Positions 10,403 through 22,900 of a stretch of DNA of 64,000 bases are shown in pieces. Source of the DNA: Rallus limicola (taxonomy: Eukaryota; Chordata; Aves; Gruiformes; Rallidae); assembly GCA_022605955.1 (NCBI GenBank), contig JAKCOZ010000007.1, positions 15,071,501 to 15,135,500 of the forward strand, in the 5' to 3' direction. The notes under the pieces are model-generated. The model saw nothing but the letters and a program-made list of their open reading frames with translations, had not been told where the DNA came from and did no database searches. Within the stretch, counting starts at the first letter, position 1. The number at the start of each line of letters is the position of its first letter. The position numbers were made by a program, and so were the translations under genes.

Positions 10403-11317
10403 GAACAACTGCAGCCAGAGAGAGGAATGAGAATATGTGAGAGGAACAGCTCTGCAGCCACCCAGGTCAGTGAAGGAGGGGTGAAGGTGCTCCAGGCACT
10501 GGATAAGATTCCCCTTCAGCCCCTGGAGAAGACCACTGCAAGGCAGGCTGTCCCCTTGCAGCCAATGGCGGATGATGGGAAGCAGAGATTCCACCTGCAG
10601 CCCATGAGGGACCCATGCCAGAGGAGGTAGATGCCCAAGGAAGGCTGTGACCCCATGGGAAGCTCGTGCTGGATCAGGCTCCTGCCGGGACCTGTGGCCC
10701 CGTGGAGAGAGGAGTCCAGGCTGCAGCAGGTTTGCTAGGGGTACTTGTGACCCCATGAAGGCCCCACAGTGGAGCAGTCTGGTTCTGAAGGTCTGCACCC
10801 TATTGAAGGGGCCCATGCTGGAGCAGTTCATAAAGATTTGCAACCCATGGGAAAGACTCACACTGGAGAAGTTGGCAAAGGACTGTCTCTCGTGGGAGGG
10901 ACCCTGCACTGGAGCAGAGGAAGAGTGTGAGAAGTCCTTCCTCCCCCTGAGGAGAAAGGAGCAGCAGAGACAATGTGAGATGAACCAACTGCATCCCTCA
11001 TTCCCCATTCCCCTGCACTGTGGGGGTGGGTAGGAGGGAGTGAAGTTGAGCTTGGGAAGAAGGGAAGGGTGGAGGGGAAGGTAGTTTTAGGATTTGGCTT
11101 TATTTCTCATCACCCTGCTCTGATCTAATTGGTAATAAATTAATTCCCCAAGTTGGGGCTGTTTTGCCCATGATGGTGATTACTGACTGATCTCCCTGTC
11201 CTTATCTAGATCCACCAGCCTTTTATTATCTTTTCCTGCCCCCTGCCCAGCTAAGGATGGACATGACAGAGGGGCTTTGGTGGGCACCTGGGCCCCCGCC
11301 AGGGTCAACCCACCACA
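10403..11317 (+). mobile_element. Solo LTR of an avian endogenous retrovirus (5'-truncated)
   Basis: It is recognisable from the purine-rich body with recurring 'CCCATG...CTGGAGCAG' units, a polyadenylation signal AATAAA at 11134-11139, the GTTTTGCCCATGATGGT block, and a 3' end running TTTGGTGGGCACCTGG to CCACCACA. This resembles a common bird LTR that I place in the ERVL-like group, but the family name is uncertain. The first part present in the other copy (39644) is missing here. No gag, pol or env sequence flanks it. Long open frames on either strand are by-products of its composition. Confidence 0.82.
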
Positions 11318-14300
11318 TATAGTAATTGTATTATTGACTATCTTTCCAAAAAAAGGGAACTATTTTGACATGAAATATTGGAAATGCTCAGGAAAATGGG
11401 TTGACAGTAATGGATAAAGATGGAACTTTTAATTTTTTAAAGGATGGGTACATTTTTACTTTTTCAGATATGGTTTAATAAGTTTTATCAACTATTGCAA
11501 TAAAATGCTAAGTTAAATACGAGTAGTATGGAGAAATATGAAGAAAAGTGATGACTTTACCTCTTAATAATGTCTTCAGTTAAAAGTTTAATTAAATTAT
11601 GACTTGGAGGTTCTGCACAAGCTTACCGTTATGAATGCACAGAAGCCTCTGATGTCCACCAATGCACACACAGAAGTGAGCAGTGCATATGTTTTTACAG
11701 GGTGGGAAATTTCCTGTAAGCCTTCCTCTTTGGGAAAAAAAAAAATCAAACTTACTCTGGTACTTTCAAATGTCTTTTACAAGCACAGAATTAATGTAAT
11801 TCTGTAAAACTCCTAAATTTTCTAGAGTTTTATGGCTAATTTATATGTCACTATACCACATTCAGCTCCAGGAGGCCTATTTAAAACAGGGGTTCAGTTT
11901 TAATCATGTATTCCCTTCCTGATCTTGTGAAAAGAAACTCTTCACTTTCTTTGAGTTGTGATTAGTGACTATGGTGCAGTTTGATAATTTATAAATTAGA
12001 ACATAGGAAAGTTGTGGGGGAATAGTATCTGAAATGCAGTGATCTCAGCATTAAATAATTGCTACTTTAATGGATCATTGCTTCTTTAACATCAACTTAA
12101 AATCGAAAGCAATTACAATATGTTACAGAAGAGAAACTCATGGCATGAGTACCCATGCTAATATTAACTGTCCCGGTTACTCTTCCTTTCTGTTCCACCT
12201 CTTCTAAGAGGGAGGACAGGATTACAGGTAATTTATTCTCCTGGATAATATGGGCTTCTTGCATGGCCTCACAATACCAGCATTTAATAAAATAACCCAT
12301 GAAATCATGAGGGATTTTCAGTACTCTTACCTTTCCCTGCCTGTTCAGAGCAACCTCCTTGCCTAATCTTACTTAACGTCTACCTAAGAATTAAGATCCC
12401 ATGTCTCAATCCCATGAGGAATCATTCTGTGGCCAAGGAACACAAAGTGTCACCCTTTAGAAATTTTGTGCCCGTGTCTTTTCTGGTCCAAATTCGTGTA
12501 GCTACAGCGATTCTGCATTCTCAGGGAAGTTCAGAACTGCTTTTCCTTGCCTGCGTGTCATATACTCGAGTTAATATTTTTCCAGCCTGTCAGTTTTTAT
12601 GGCACTGATCTTTTTAGTTGCCATGCATCATTTGATTTAATTCCATTAGAGACAATGATTTATAACTGCTTTATTATAAAGAGAAGCAGTCAGGAGAGGA
12701 GATAGATGCATGATTGTGAGCAGTGACATTAAAGCAAGCTAAAATCTGATATACTTTTCAGGAAAATCTTGTAATATAATGAAGTGGTCAGACTGTTCCC
12801 CAAAATTAATCTGCATATGAGGTAAGAGGTGGGACCCCTATTGCTTGATTTAGTTTCACCCCGTTGACTTAATTGTGTGGCAGGGGAACAGCATATCAGT
12901 GCAGTAAGGATGGTTAGGAAAGGTCACTCCACATCCTATTTTGATGCTTTGGTGCATAGTATATTTCAATGAGAATATACCTATAAACCCATAAATATCT
13001 CTACACTAAAGATAAGCCTTGCAGGCCTTGTTAATCCCATGGCTATCTACAAAACCAAATTTACCTTAAAAGAATCAAGAAAATATGATTATATTTTTTT
13101 AAATTCAGTACAGTTTTACCAATTTTTTGGTTGGTTTTTTTTTTTTGGTTTGGTTTTGTTTTGTACCCAAACACTTCTCAACCAAGCACCTCTTGCATGG
13201 AAAAAGCTACTCACCCTCATGTCTGCAAGGGCCACATGCAGTGTGGTTTAGGAATGAATGCATTTCTTACTGATGCTGTGTTACCTGGATTTCCTCCTTC
13301 TTCATCACCCTATTTATACCATTACCATCAAACTATTTACTCCATATAATATTCACTTCTTCTACGCATTCCTACACACGTTGAACTTTTCTGGTTTCTG
13401 TTTGTCGATTTTCTCTAATCTCCTCTACAACTGTGGGGCAGGTGATCCTCACCTGAAGACCTACTTCAGATTGCTGAACCTTTCAAGGGTGACCTTTGCA
13501 AAAAAAATTGACATTTCTTCATTATCTCAGGTTCTTACCATAACCTGATCTCACAAGGTTTATGCGTTGCTTTAAGCCAAGACTGTGCATGAGCCGTGAG
13601 GAGATCAGACCCTGGCGATCCCCATTTCTTTGTCCTCTCAAATGGCATTTCCTATTTAACATTTACACTGCTGCATCTCAGGCAGCGCTGTGGAACAGAG
13701 GACCGGTCTCTGCTGTTGTCAAAACATAGTTTATGTGACCGTGCTTTATAAGTGCAGGCACATGTAGATTTCAAGGAGTTTTAGTGTCTTGCACACAAAA
13801 TTCATGGGGCATAGATTCTGCCTGTTATTTGGATTCAGCTAAATTGCTGTTACATGTTTCTGGTATGAACATACATATGTAAACCACTGAAACGATCCTT
13901 TGTGTTTAAATAGGTATTTATGTGTATTTCAAAGTCAGCTTTAAAACAGTTGCCTTCAAGTTGCTCGTGTTCTACTCTGTTATGCGGCAGCTTTGCTGGT
14001 TCTGTTACAAATGACTCCTTGTGCTTCCCACTGATAGGGAGAAAGCTTGGTTTGATTTCTTAAAGTTTCCAAATCAATTCAATAAACAAGTCTTAAAAAT
14101 GTAGGTAGCAGCAGATAATGATCAGAAAATGCTAGCTGCCTGTCAGAGGAATTGTTTATGAAAACAAGAGATCTATGCCTGAGAAGCTGTTGGTAGCATC
14201 ATGGATATGAAATTTTATTTCCACTGGCTAGACAATGATGCCTTTTACTAGTCAAGGACGGGAGACAGAAAATACCAGCTTTTCATAACACAAAATTTTT

Positions 14301-17114
14301 AACTTTTTCATGTCAGCAGAAGTGGCAGAGAGGCAGTAGGAAGCAAAAAAATAAAAGTGTGATTATAGATTTTAGTTAAATCGATCAGAGCTTTGCCTAA
14401 GACATATCTACATTTGTTAAATCCAAAACAAACTCTATAAACCCAGATCAACAATTAGGAGCTGCAGTTTGCCAGTGCTCCCTCAGACTAAGATTATCTG
14501 AACAGTAAATTATTTCTTATCCATCACTCCCTCCATCTTTGTATAATGTAAAACAGATTTGATAAGACAGGGTTCTGTGCATGAAGGGTAACTTCCCTCC
14601 ATCTCAGACTTCACACCATGGTGACTTATATGTGCTCCTTAAACCAAAAAGCAATTTTCTCTGTAGTAAACTGGTCCATATGGAACCAATGTTTGGTATG
14701 TAACCCAGACTTCAAACCCAGTCAATAGCAAGCTAGGTAGCACATTATCTTAGAAAGTCTTACCTAATTATAAAAATCTCAGTGGCAGAAAAATGTTTAT
14801 TATTCTTCTTTTAAAGGTGACTTTCAAGGGACAGGAATCTGTGTTTATTCATCATATGTAGGTCTTTAAACAAAAGGTAGTCCTGTACATCTGCAGCATG
14901 GGGAAGAAAGCTGGAGTTAATTGGTTGGTGACAAAGGTACAAAACCCACAACTCAGGCTGCCAAGGCACACAAGACAGCAATGAACCACCACCAATGAAC
15001 CTTCTGGCTACTTTGGAATGCTGAAATGGTGGAGGATACTCCAGAAAACTTATTAGGAAGCTGAGAAGGAAATGGGGGCCAAGTGATGTTAGCCTGTGCA
15101 CAGCAACTTGCAGGCACAAAGGAAGTAAGCAAACACTAACAGAGTAATGCATATGCAACAGGCATTATTATCCTTTTGGGGACTTCCATGGCTCAGGAGC
15201 ATCTCTGCCATCTCTAATTCATGAAGATTTTAGGTTTTATCCAACCTATGTTAATTTTTGTTTCGATTTTACTAGTTTATGCCAAATATGCCACAAATTC
15301 CAATTGAATTCTGTGTTGTCTAATGTTAGAGACATCCCAACTGCTTCCACCTATCGGAATGCGGTATATAGGTGAGGTGGAGCAGCTGTGTGTGGATTTA
15401 GCCTGTGGCTGGCTGTTGTATACGACTCCCTGAAGAAATAGTGCATATGTCCCCATGTTCAGCTAATGCTTTTTACCATCATTATCTTTATTCAATATAC
15501 ATAAAGCTGTTTAACATTACTTTTATAATGAGAGAGGGAGTAAAGTAATAAGTTCTTGCATTTTTATTTGAATCCCATGTACCCAAGAGTGGGTTCATAC
15601 TAGATGTCTTTTAAAGAGACAGAGCCTTTGCAGCTGATAAATAAATTGAGCTAAAGGCATGCATTATAAGTTTTTACCATTGCAAAATGCCAAATAAAAA
15701 TGCCAAGTCCATCTCTCTCTCTGCTGCTCTGAAAAGCGAAGGCATCTTCTTTGTTGGCAGGTGATAAAGAGTGAAAATAAGGTTGCTATAATGAGGTATA
15801 ATATCAACGAATGAAGAGCACCTAATGTCCTTTTGCCACCAATATCTGGAAGGATTAATATTAATAATAACGAAAAGGTCTAGTTTACAATGTTGCAAGC
15901 TATCACCAGCATAGAGAATACTATTTTCAGCTAATCATCGTATTAATCAATGCTGAGGTCTAATAAGCATCGTCTTGAGCCACCTCCCTTCCGTAAATTC
16001 CATGAAAATGGTGCATATATAATGTGTTGTTAAAATGAAGGTGAATGCAGCTCTAGTGAATTTTACAGAAGAGGAGTCTTGTTATAGTTCAGCTGCCTTT
16101 TTAACTCTCTTTCCATTTTGCTTGAATCACCCAACTTAGCACCCTGAAAAAGAACTATTCTACTTCACACTGAAGCCCAAACCATTAAATTGGAGGACTT
16201 TTGTTTGGCTGATACATGTGTGTAGATGAAAACTGGTTATGTTTGATTAAATTGTTCTGCTGTATGGTTGACACGTCACCAGTAGCGATCCTTAGAACTG
16301 CTAATTTGAATTGAAAGCATTAGTTTCCATATTTCAGAATTTAAAATAGTAGGTTTAAATGAGGAAAGCAGAATACAATGGAGAATATCTGTCATTAATT
16401 ATTGAGTGACATAAATACCAGCCTACGTTTCCAGCATTTCATTTGCCATTTCCCACCACTCTTTATTTTTCATTAAAAGCCTCAAGTGTTAAATCTGGGG
16501 TTTGTGAAATGACTTTCCATCGTGCATCTTGTCACATGTGGGAAAAACTATCTATTTAAATGTCCTCCTTCAATTCCCAAGGTTTTAGAAAGGCTCAGAT
16601 TCTATTTCAAGTATTTTTCTCATTCCTGTGTGCATCATTCCATCAAGATCCATCAGCCCAAATGCATCAATCCATTGAAAGGACTTTGAGAGGCAAGTTA
16701 TTTACTGTTTTTTGTTGTTCTGAAGGGGAGTACTGCAAAATATCTGGGAAGTTGTTTACATTTTCTTCAAGCACCAAGATAACTAAAGCATTTTTGCCTT
16801 TTTTTCCTCTGAGTTGTATTACTCCAGCAGATTGCTCTTCAGACTATGACTTTGCTCCTAAGTACTGTGGCACTCCAACAGCAGCACTTGCATTAGGTGA
16901 GAGTGGATTCCATCAAGTCTGCAGAGTAATTCTTTACCATATTTTTTAGCTTTTTAAATTTTGATTCACGTTGTCTGCTGCTGATTTTAAGACCAGAATT
17001 GACTATTAAGGCTAGTCTTATCCTCTTGTTATCATAGGTCATTCAGCTTCTCACAGTTACCCTGTTAAGGGGCCAACATCTTGTCTTTAGAAGCAGCATT
17101 GCTGTCCTAAGGAT
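11318..17114. other. Intergenic, no gene seen
   Basis: A long AT-rich stretch without recognisable exons, RNA genes or repeat families. Short T-runs (about 13131-13146) are the only simple repeats. Distal regulatory DNA could be here, but sequence alone does not show it. Confidence 0.65.
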
Positions 17115-17570
17115 ATCCGGGGAAGGAGAACACTCCGTTTCATTTCATAGCTTTTCTCTGGTAATTAACCTCTTTCCCAATAATTAAACAGTGATGTCTA
17201 ATTTTTAATCTAAATTAGTTTTGCATAGGATGCAGCTCTTGATCCTTATAATCCTTCTCCTGCAGAATCACACAGCCTTTCCTATCTGATGCCTTCTTTC
17301 CAGGGCAGTATTTCTGCACGGTAATCAGATGTTTCCTAAATGCACTTTTCCAAATGAGCTATTGAGATCTGTCTCCTCTCTCACAGTAAATGATTTTCTC
17401 CAACTCAAAAGAGTTTTCGTAGTCCCTATATTTTCCTAATGCCTTTAGAGAACATCAGTCCCAGAAGTGGACATGTTCCAGCATTGATCTCTATCAATGT
17501 TATCTTAAAGAAGGAAATCAGACCTTTTTGACGTAACTCTCTTCTCACATTGACAAATGTTTGCTACCTT
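17115..17570 (-). repeat. Ancient CR1 copy (amniote-type)
   Basis: It resembles the older CR1 consensus known from turtles and other amniotes in reverse orientation. It has a GAAGGAGAAC start block, GTAATTAACCTCTTTCCC, then GTCTAATTTTTAATCTAAAT, and further right GTCCCAGAAGTGGACATGTT, a decayed form of the ORF2 segment seen elsewhere as CCCAGAACTGGACACA. Divergence is far greater than in the other copies. No frame survives. Confidence 0.6.
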
Positions 17571-19466
17571 TCCTATCGACAAACTATACATGATTTTTCG
17601 ATATAATCTGTAATTACTTATTTCATAGCTGGATAAATAGTCTTCCTGCCTCTAGCAAAAGCAGGAACTCCAACAAACCTTTATGCTGAACCGAATAGCC
17701 CGCATTTTAATCCCCCACCCCTCCCCTGCAATATGCCAAAGGCTTAAATATCCTACAAATTATAAATTTTCCTTAAAAAGTGTCATTAATCTACCCATTC
17801 CCTCCCCTCTCATTTCTTAAAATCAGGTGTATCTCTCTGTTTCTCAGGGAAGGAGGAGGAATTGCTCTGTGTGACAGATAATCTATACCATAGGTAAACC
17901 CAGGAGATGATCTGCAAGTTTAGAAAGCAAGGGCAGAGATCAGCCCTCTCTGGTCCCAGGACTAGAAGGAGAAAAGGCTTCTATGCATGCCACGATGTAT
18001 TTCTTCACCCCAAGCTAGTTTTGAAATTCACTCCAAAACTCTACAAGCCACCTGCAGATATTCTGACTAACACTGAATAATATTTGATGAGAATCACATT
18101 GACTTCTGCAGAACCACGCACGCAGCACTGTATCGCTCAACGTGACTGAAAGGAAGAAAAATTTGGCCCCAAAGAAAATGACTCATGCTAGTCTCCCTTT
18201 GCAGTTATTTTAATAATGAAGTAATTAGAACTGAGCCTGACTATTTCTCTTGTTTCTTTCTTGCCAGCGCACCGACAGTTCTATTTTATGCCAACCCACT
18301 GGCACCATGTCCAGGTAGCTGACGGCTATCTTGTTAACATGAGGATCTATGATTTATATTTGTTTTTCCCCAAGTAGCTCATACCTCACACAATCCTTTT
18401 ATCTGCCTTATAACCTGGGACATGTAGAGTCCTGTGTGCTGCTTAACCGCCCCTTTCACAAAAAGGAATCAGTCTTGGAGAAGGCTGTTTTGAGAAAGCC
18501 TCTGATTTGGGCTTTCTAAAGTGCAGGATCATGACATGTTATTTGAAGGAGGGTAGCCAGAAAATGCCTGACATTTGTAGAGTTTCCTAATGAAATAACG
18601 CCTGTTTTGTGACGATTTTTGTCTAGGAAAAAAATTAGTCTTTTTCTAGTACATTTCTGGAAAATAACTTGATTGCCTTCCTACCTCTGCAATCCTGTAG
18701 TCAGAATTTCACGACTGCAGAACCCTTGAAATCAGTGGGAGCTGAAAATAAGCTGCTGTTGTGAATTGTTGGTTCTCTGAACTAGAAGTGTCCTGAATAG
18801 CGGTGATATTTTGATGGGTAAAAAAAAAAAGTAGCAGTCTGCATGGACACTGAGGCATTTTCTCCTTGGTAAAGTGAAGCACCAGAATTCATGACCATAA
18901 ACCCAGCTAATTTTGTGATTTTTTTTTTTTTACTTTTGAAAAATTCCCTCTTTCTTCTCTTATCCTAATAACATGAGACAACCTGTCTTAGATGAGCAAT
19001 CCATTTGGTTCAAGTTCCAGTATCCCACCGTGTCCATAAGTACCCAATTACATCACTGTCTGGGAAAGTGCAAGAACAGGCCAAGTATTTGTAATACTTC
19101 CCTCTTATATTTCTTAGCCTTTAGTTATTTTCAGCACAAGTATCTCCTGAGCTGGTTTCTGTGTGTTCCATAGCAGAGGACTCCTCAAATGAGCAGCTTC
19201 CCTGGAAACCTTGTCAATTTTTAGCGTTCCCAGGGTCACCTCTCAAGGAGCTCTGCAGATCCACTACTCCATATGTGTGGGACCACCAGCTTCCCCTTAA
19301 TCCTTTTTGAAGAGACTCCTAGTAGCTTTATCTATAGTTCTGGTAAGAGAAGAGGCGGTGAACTGTTAAACCCTATGCACCCTTTCCACATCACAAATGA
19401 TTTTGCAGCTCTCTGTTGTATTCTCCATGAATCTTATTTTTCCCAAACTCAAAGACATTAGCTGTG
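17571..19466. other. Intergenic, no gene seen
   Basis: AT-rich unique DNA with short A and T runs (about 18822-18831, 18920-18931). No exon or repeat family recognised. Confidence 0.65.
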
Positions 19467-19488
19467 TTTGTGTGAGCAGTTCCTCACA

Positions 19489-19521
<33 letters not shown>
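19467..19521. repeat. Ten-bp inverted repeat running into a 32-base A run
   Basis: TTTGTGTGAG (19467-19476) pairs perfectly with CTCACACAAA (19483-19492) around a six-base loop. The right arm merges into an uninterrupted run of A from 19490 to 19521, which ends exactly where the CR1 body begins. Confidence 0.85.
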
Positions 19522-19523
<2 letters not shown>

Positions 19524-19956
19524 CAGGGACCTTCTGGAGAGAGTCCAGAGAAGGGCGACAAAGTTGATTAGGGGCCTGGAACATCTACCCTACGAGGAAA
19601 GGCTGAGTGAGCTGGGGCTGTTCAGCCTGGAAAAAAGAAGACTTAGGGGGGACCTAATTAATGTCTATAAATATCTTAGACATGGGTTGCAGGGGGAATT
19701 GGACAGCCCCTTTTCAGTGGTCTGTGGGGACAGGACAAGGGGCAATGGCTGTAAGCTGGAGCATAGGAAGTTCCGCACCAACATGCGGAAGAACTTTTTC
19801 ACAGTGAGGGTGACGGAGCAGTGGAATAGGCTGCCCAGGGAGGTGGTGGAGTCTCCTTCTCTGGAGATATTCAAGTCTCGTCTGGACGCCTATCTATGTA
19901 GTATGAGATAGGGAGCCTGCTTTGGCAGGGGGGTTGGACCCGATGATCTCTTGAGG
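19522..19956 (+). repeat. CR1 ORF2 fragment lacking the CR1 3' terminus
   Basis: The translated frame is open throughout and carries the end of CR1 ORF2: [40 protein letters not shown] and [20 protein letters not shown]. It appears to be among the least decayed copies in the window. The 3'UTR begins (GGGTTGGACCCGATGATCTC) but stops at TTGAGG (19956). The usual terminal block and ATTCTGTG-type units are absent. It is preceded by a 32-A run. Both ends are therefore unlike a standard CR1 insertion. Confidence 0.9.
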
Positions 19957-22900
19957 AGATAAGAACTGCATATTGTGTTCACGATGTGGATTAACCTTGG
20001 ATTTATACAGTGAATTTTTACTTTTATTACATTTATAAGGGCATTTTCATTAGTTTAGGCTTTTCTATTTACCTTTAGAGAGAATGGGAATGAATACTCG
20101 TAGGAGGTACAGAAACTGGGAGTTCAGGGGAAAAGGTTGTGCAAGAGTCTAACAAGATACAAGAAGTATGCAACCATATATTGGCTTTCTGAAATACTGT
20201 CTGTGTATATCCTTAGGAGCTGAGGACTTCCTTGTTTTGGGCTGAGATATTTTAAAAGACTACTGAACACAGTTTACACAAGAAAAGACCTTTCATCCTC
20301 ACTGACCTTACCTCTGCTGTGTGCTACTGTCACCATCTTCCCCCCTGTCTTCTCAGTGGATGAGCAAAGCTCCTACTTCATACTTTGGCTCTAATTTGGA
20401 AGGTAGCTACCAAGGACTAATGAATGCAAATTTGTTTTTCATATCAGCTCAGGCATATGCTTGTTTTACAAAGACCTTTTTGGCAAGAGTAAAATGCATA
20501 CCAAAATGGGCAGATTACCCTTTTTTTCTGCATTAGATAACTACAGAGGTTGAGTGGATTGGTTTTCTTTGCATTGTTGGAGTTGTATTTGATGGAAGAT
20601 GTAGCACTGTAGCACAAACTGTAGGGTAGTGCACATCATGTAGTTATGTGATTCAGTTTTATGCTAGATCTGCACAGGTTTTAGTCTAGTAAGCTTTTGC
20701 ATTATTTTTCCTCTGGTAGGCAAACTGAATAATTGGAAATACAATTCCAAACTGCCCTGGCAGCAAGAACAGAGCTTGTTTCCTAAGCACTGTACTGTAG
20801 AGGCATGTCAAAGCATTACCGATTCTTCTCAGTATCTCTGGCTGTGTGATGCTCTGCACATATTTCTCAAGAGGATAACAAACAGCAGGCTGTTCCTGTT
20901 CACATCAGTTTGGGGGTTTTTTTTTAGGTTGCTGCTGAAGCAGTTGTTCTGCTTGACTTTGGTGCCCCATCCCACTTGATGGGTTCTGAAAGACATGGTG
21001 GTTGTCCATTTATTTTCCTCATAATAGAAAGATAAAAGCTCAAATCCAGATTCAATTCTATTCCACAGTTTCACTTTGAAGACATGGGAACCCTCTGTTC
21101 TGACTGGAAAAGAATTTGGTGTCAATGAAAGAGGTGCCCCTAACTACTACACTTCCTAGAAGGAAAATGAGGTTATGTTTACCCTGCGTTTTACTTTCCA
21201 TGGACTAACTCAATAAAGTTGTTACAGTGACATAAATGCTGGGAGGGGTTGCTACATCACTCCGAAGAGATGTTGGGATGATGCAGTTTGGGACTAGAAG
21301 GGATCTGTATTATTTCCTTATCTGCAGAGCTGGGATTTTGTTGGAATTCCTTCAGTATGTAAACTCCCAGAGTTTAACACATGACAAGCTCCATGTATTC
21401 TCCCAGATTTGCAGCAGTGTTCCCAAAAGGCAATCTCTCCTGCTTTTATCCATGTTTTCCAGTATTACAACAGGGACAATTTGTATACAGACATATAGAA
21501 TTTAGATGAATTTGAGAACTGTTACACAGTTCAAAAAAATCAAATAAAGTTTAGCAAAATATCTCCACTGAATGCGTAAAAAACAGTGCCTCCCTCCTCC
21601 TCCCCCACAAAGAAAGAAGGTACTGAGTTTCCCAGTTATTTTCAATAAAACCCTGCTGAAACCCCTTTGAATCTGATCAGTTGAATCCCCGTAAGAGATA
21701 TTAAGAGTCTGGGTTTTCCACAAAGGAAAAGTTCTTTTCCATGGCACTGGGCAACAGCTGTTTAGTTTACCAGCTTCTACCCAACATTTCCTACTAGCTA
21801 ATGCCTGATCCGAAGAGTCATAAAATGTCTCTTGGGGACCTCAATTAAATATAATGAAAAATCAGTTCACAAAATTTCTTTGATGTTTTGCCTAAAACCA
21901 ATGAAGAAATATTAGTTAGAGTGCTGATGTCATTCCATATTGAATTATTCTTTTGATGAAAAACACCAGCACTATAGTTCTGCTTTTTATATCGCTTTGT
22001 ATGGCCTATTAATATAAAATCAGAGACACTACTGCAGGAGATGTTGACCTTAATTTAGTGTAAAAGCAGGATTTTTGATACTTTCCTTCTAGCAGGGATC
22101 AAAAATGGGATGCCATTATTTTCAGGTACTATTTAGAAGGATGCTCTCCACAGTAGCATTCACAGCTGTAAAACTGCCAAGTGAATGAAACCATGCACAG
22201 GAAAATTGCTGACACTTTATTCAAAGAAGATGTAAGCTACTCATCTCTGAATTGCCAAACATCATACCAAAAGATAAGGATAGAAGATGAGAGAATGAGG
22301 ATTTCTTTTTGCTCAAGGTAGTAGTATTTAGGGCCAAAGGTGAAACATCTGTGCTTTTGGATGGAAGATACCATGTGGTTTTTGGGGCTCCAGATGGTGA
22401 GGAGAGACAACTGGATGCATTGTGGTCAAAGTTTGATGTCAGCTCTGTTGGGAGTAGTGTATAACAGAGCTGTTGAGCTGCTGGTCAGCTTCCACAGGAG
22501 TGGGGCACTGCTGCTCCTTCCATGAGATGATTTTGGCACACAACTAGTCCCCTCTCTCTGTCTCCCTGGGTGCCACAGAAACTAGCAAGACCATTCAGAA
22601 GAGCATTTCATCCTTCCCATGTACTCGAGTAAAACAGGACATCACTCATCAGGCCTATGAAGTCAAGACTATCTCAGTTAATCTAATTTCCTGTTTATTC
22701 TGAGGGAAATGAACAACAAAACGAACTGATATGCCTCATAAGTAAGTTTCACCTTATTAATTAAAAATAATAAAGTAAAAGCAAGACTTTTTATGTTTGT
22801 GTTCTTAAACAAAAGCTTCTGAAGTGATGTCTGTATGGTCAGGGTAGAGAGCCACATGTCATCTCAGCCCATGCTCCAGGGCAGCAGGGAACAGAGCCAG

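Noticed and set aside
10205..11008. Open frame of 267 codons on the minus strand
   Set aside because: It is antisense to the LTR body, with composition and repeats following the LTR units. No protein family is recognisable and the LTR reads correctly on the plus strand.
16560..16949. Open frame of 129 codons on the plus strand
   Set aside because: No recognisable domain, AT-rich composition like its surroundings, and no splice or promoter context.
19490..19521. A run as the poly(A) tail of a processed pseudogene to its left
   Set aside because: No AATAAA-like signal lies at the right distance and no exon-like coding sequence precedes it. CR1 sequence begins directly after the run.
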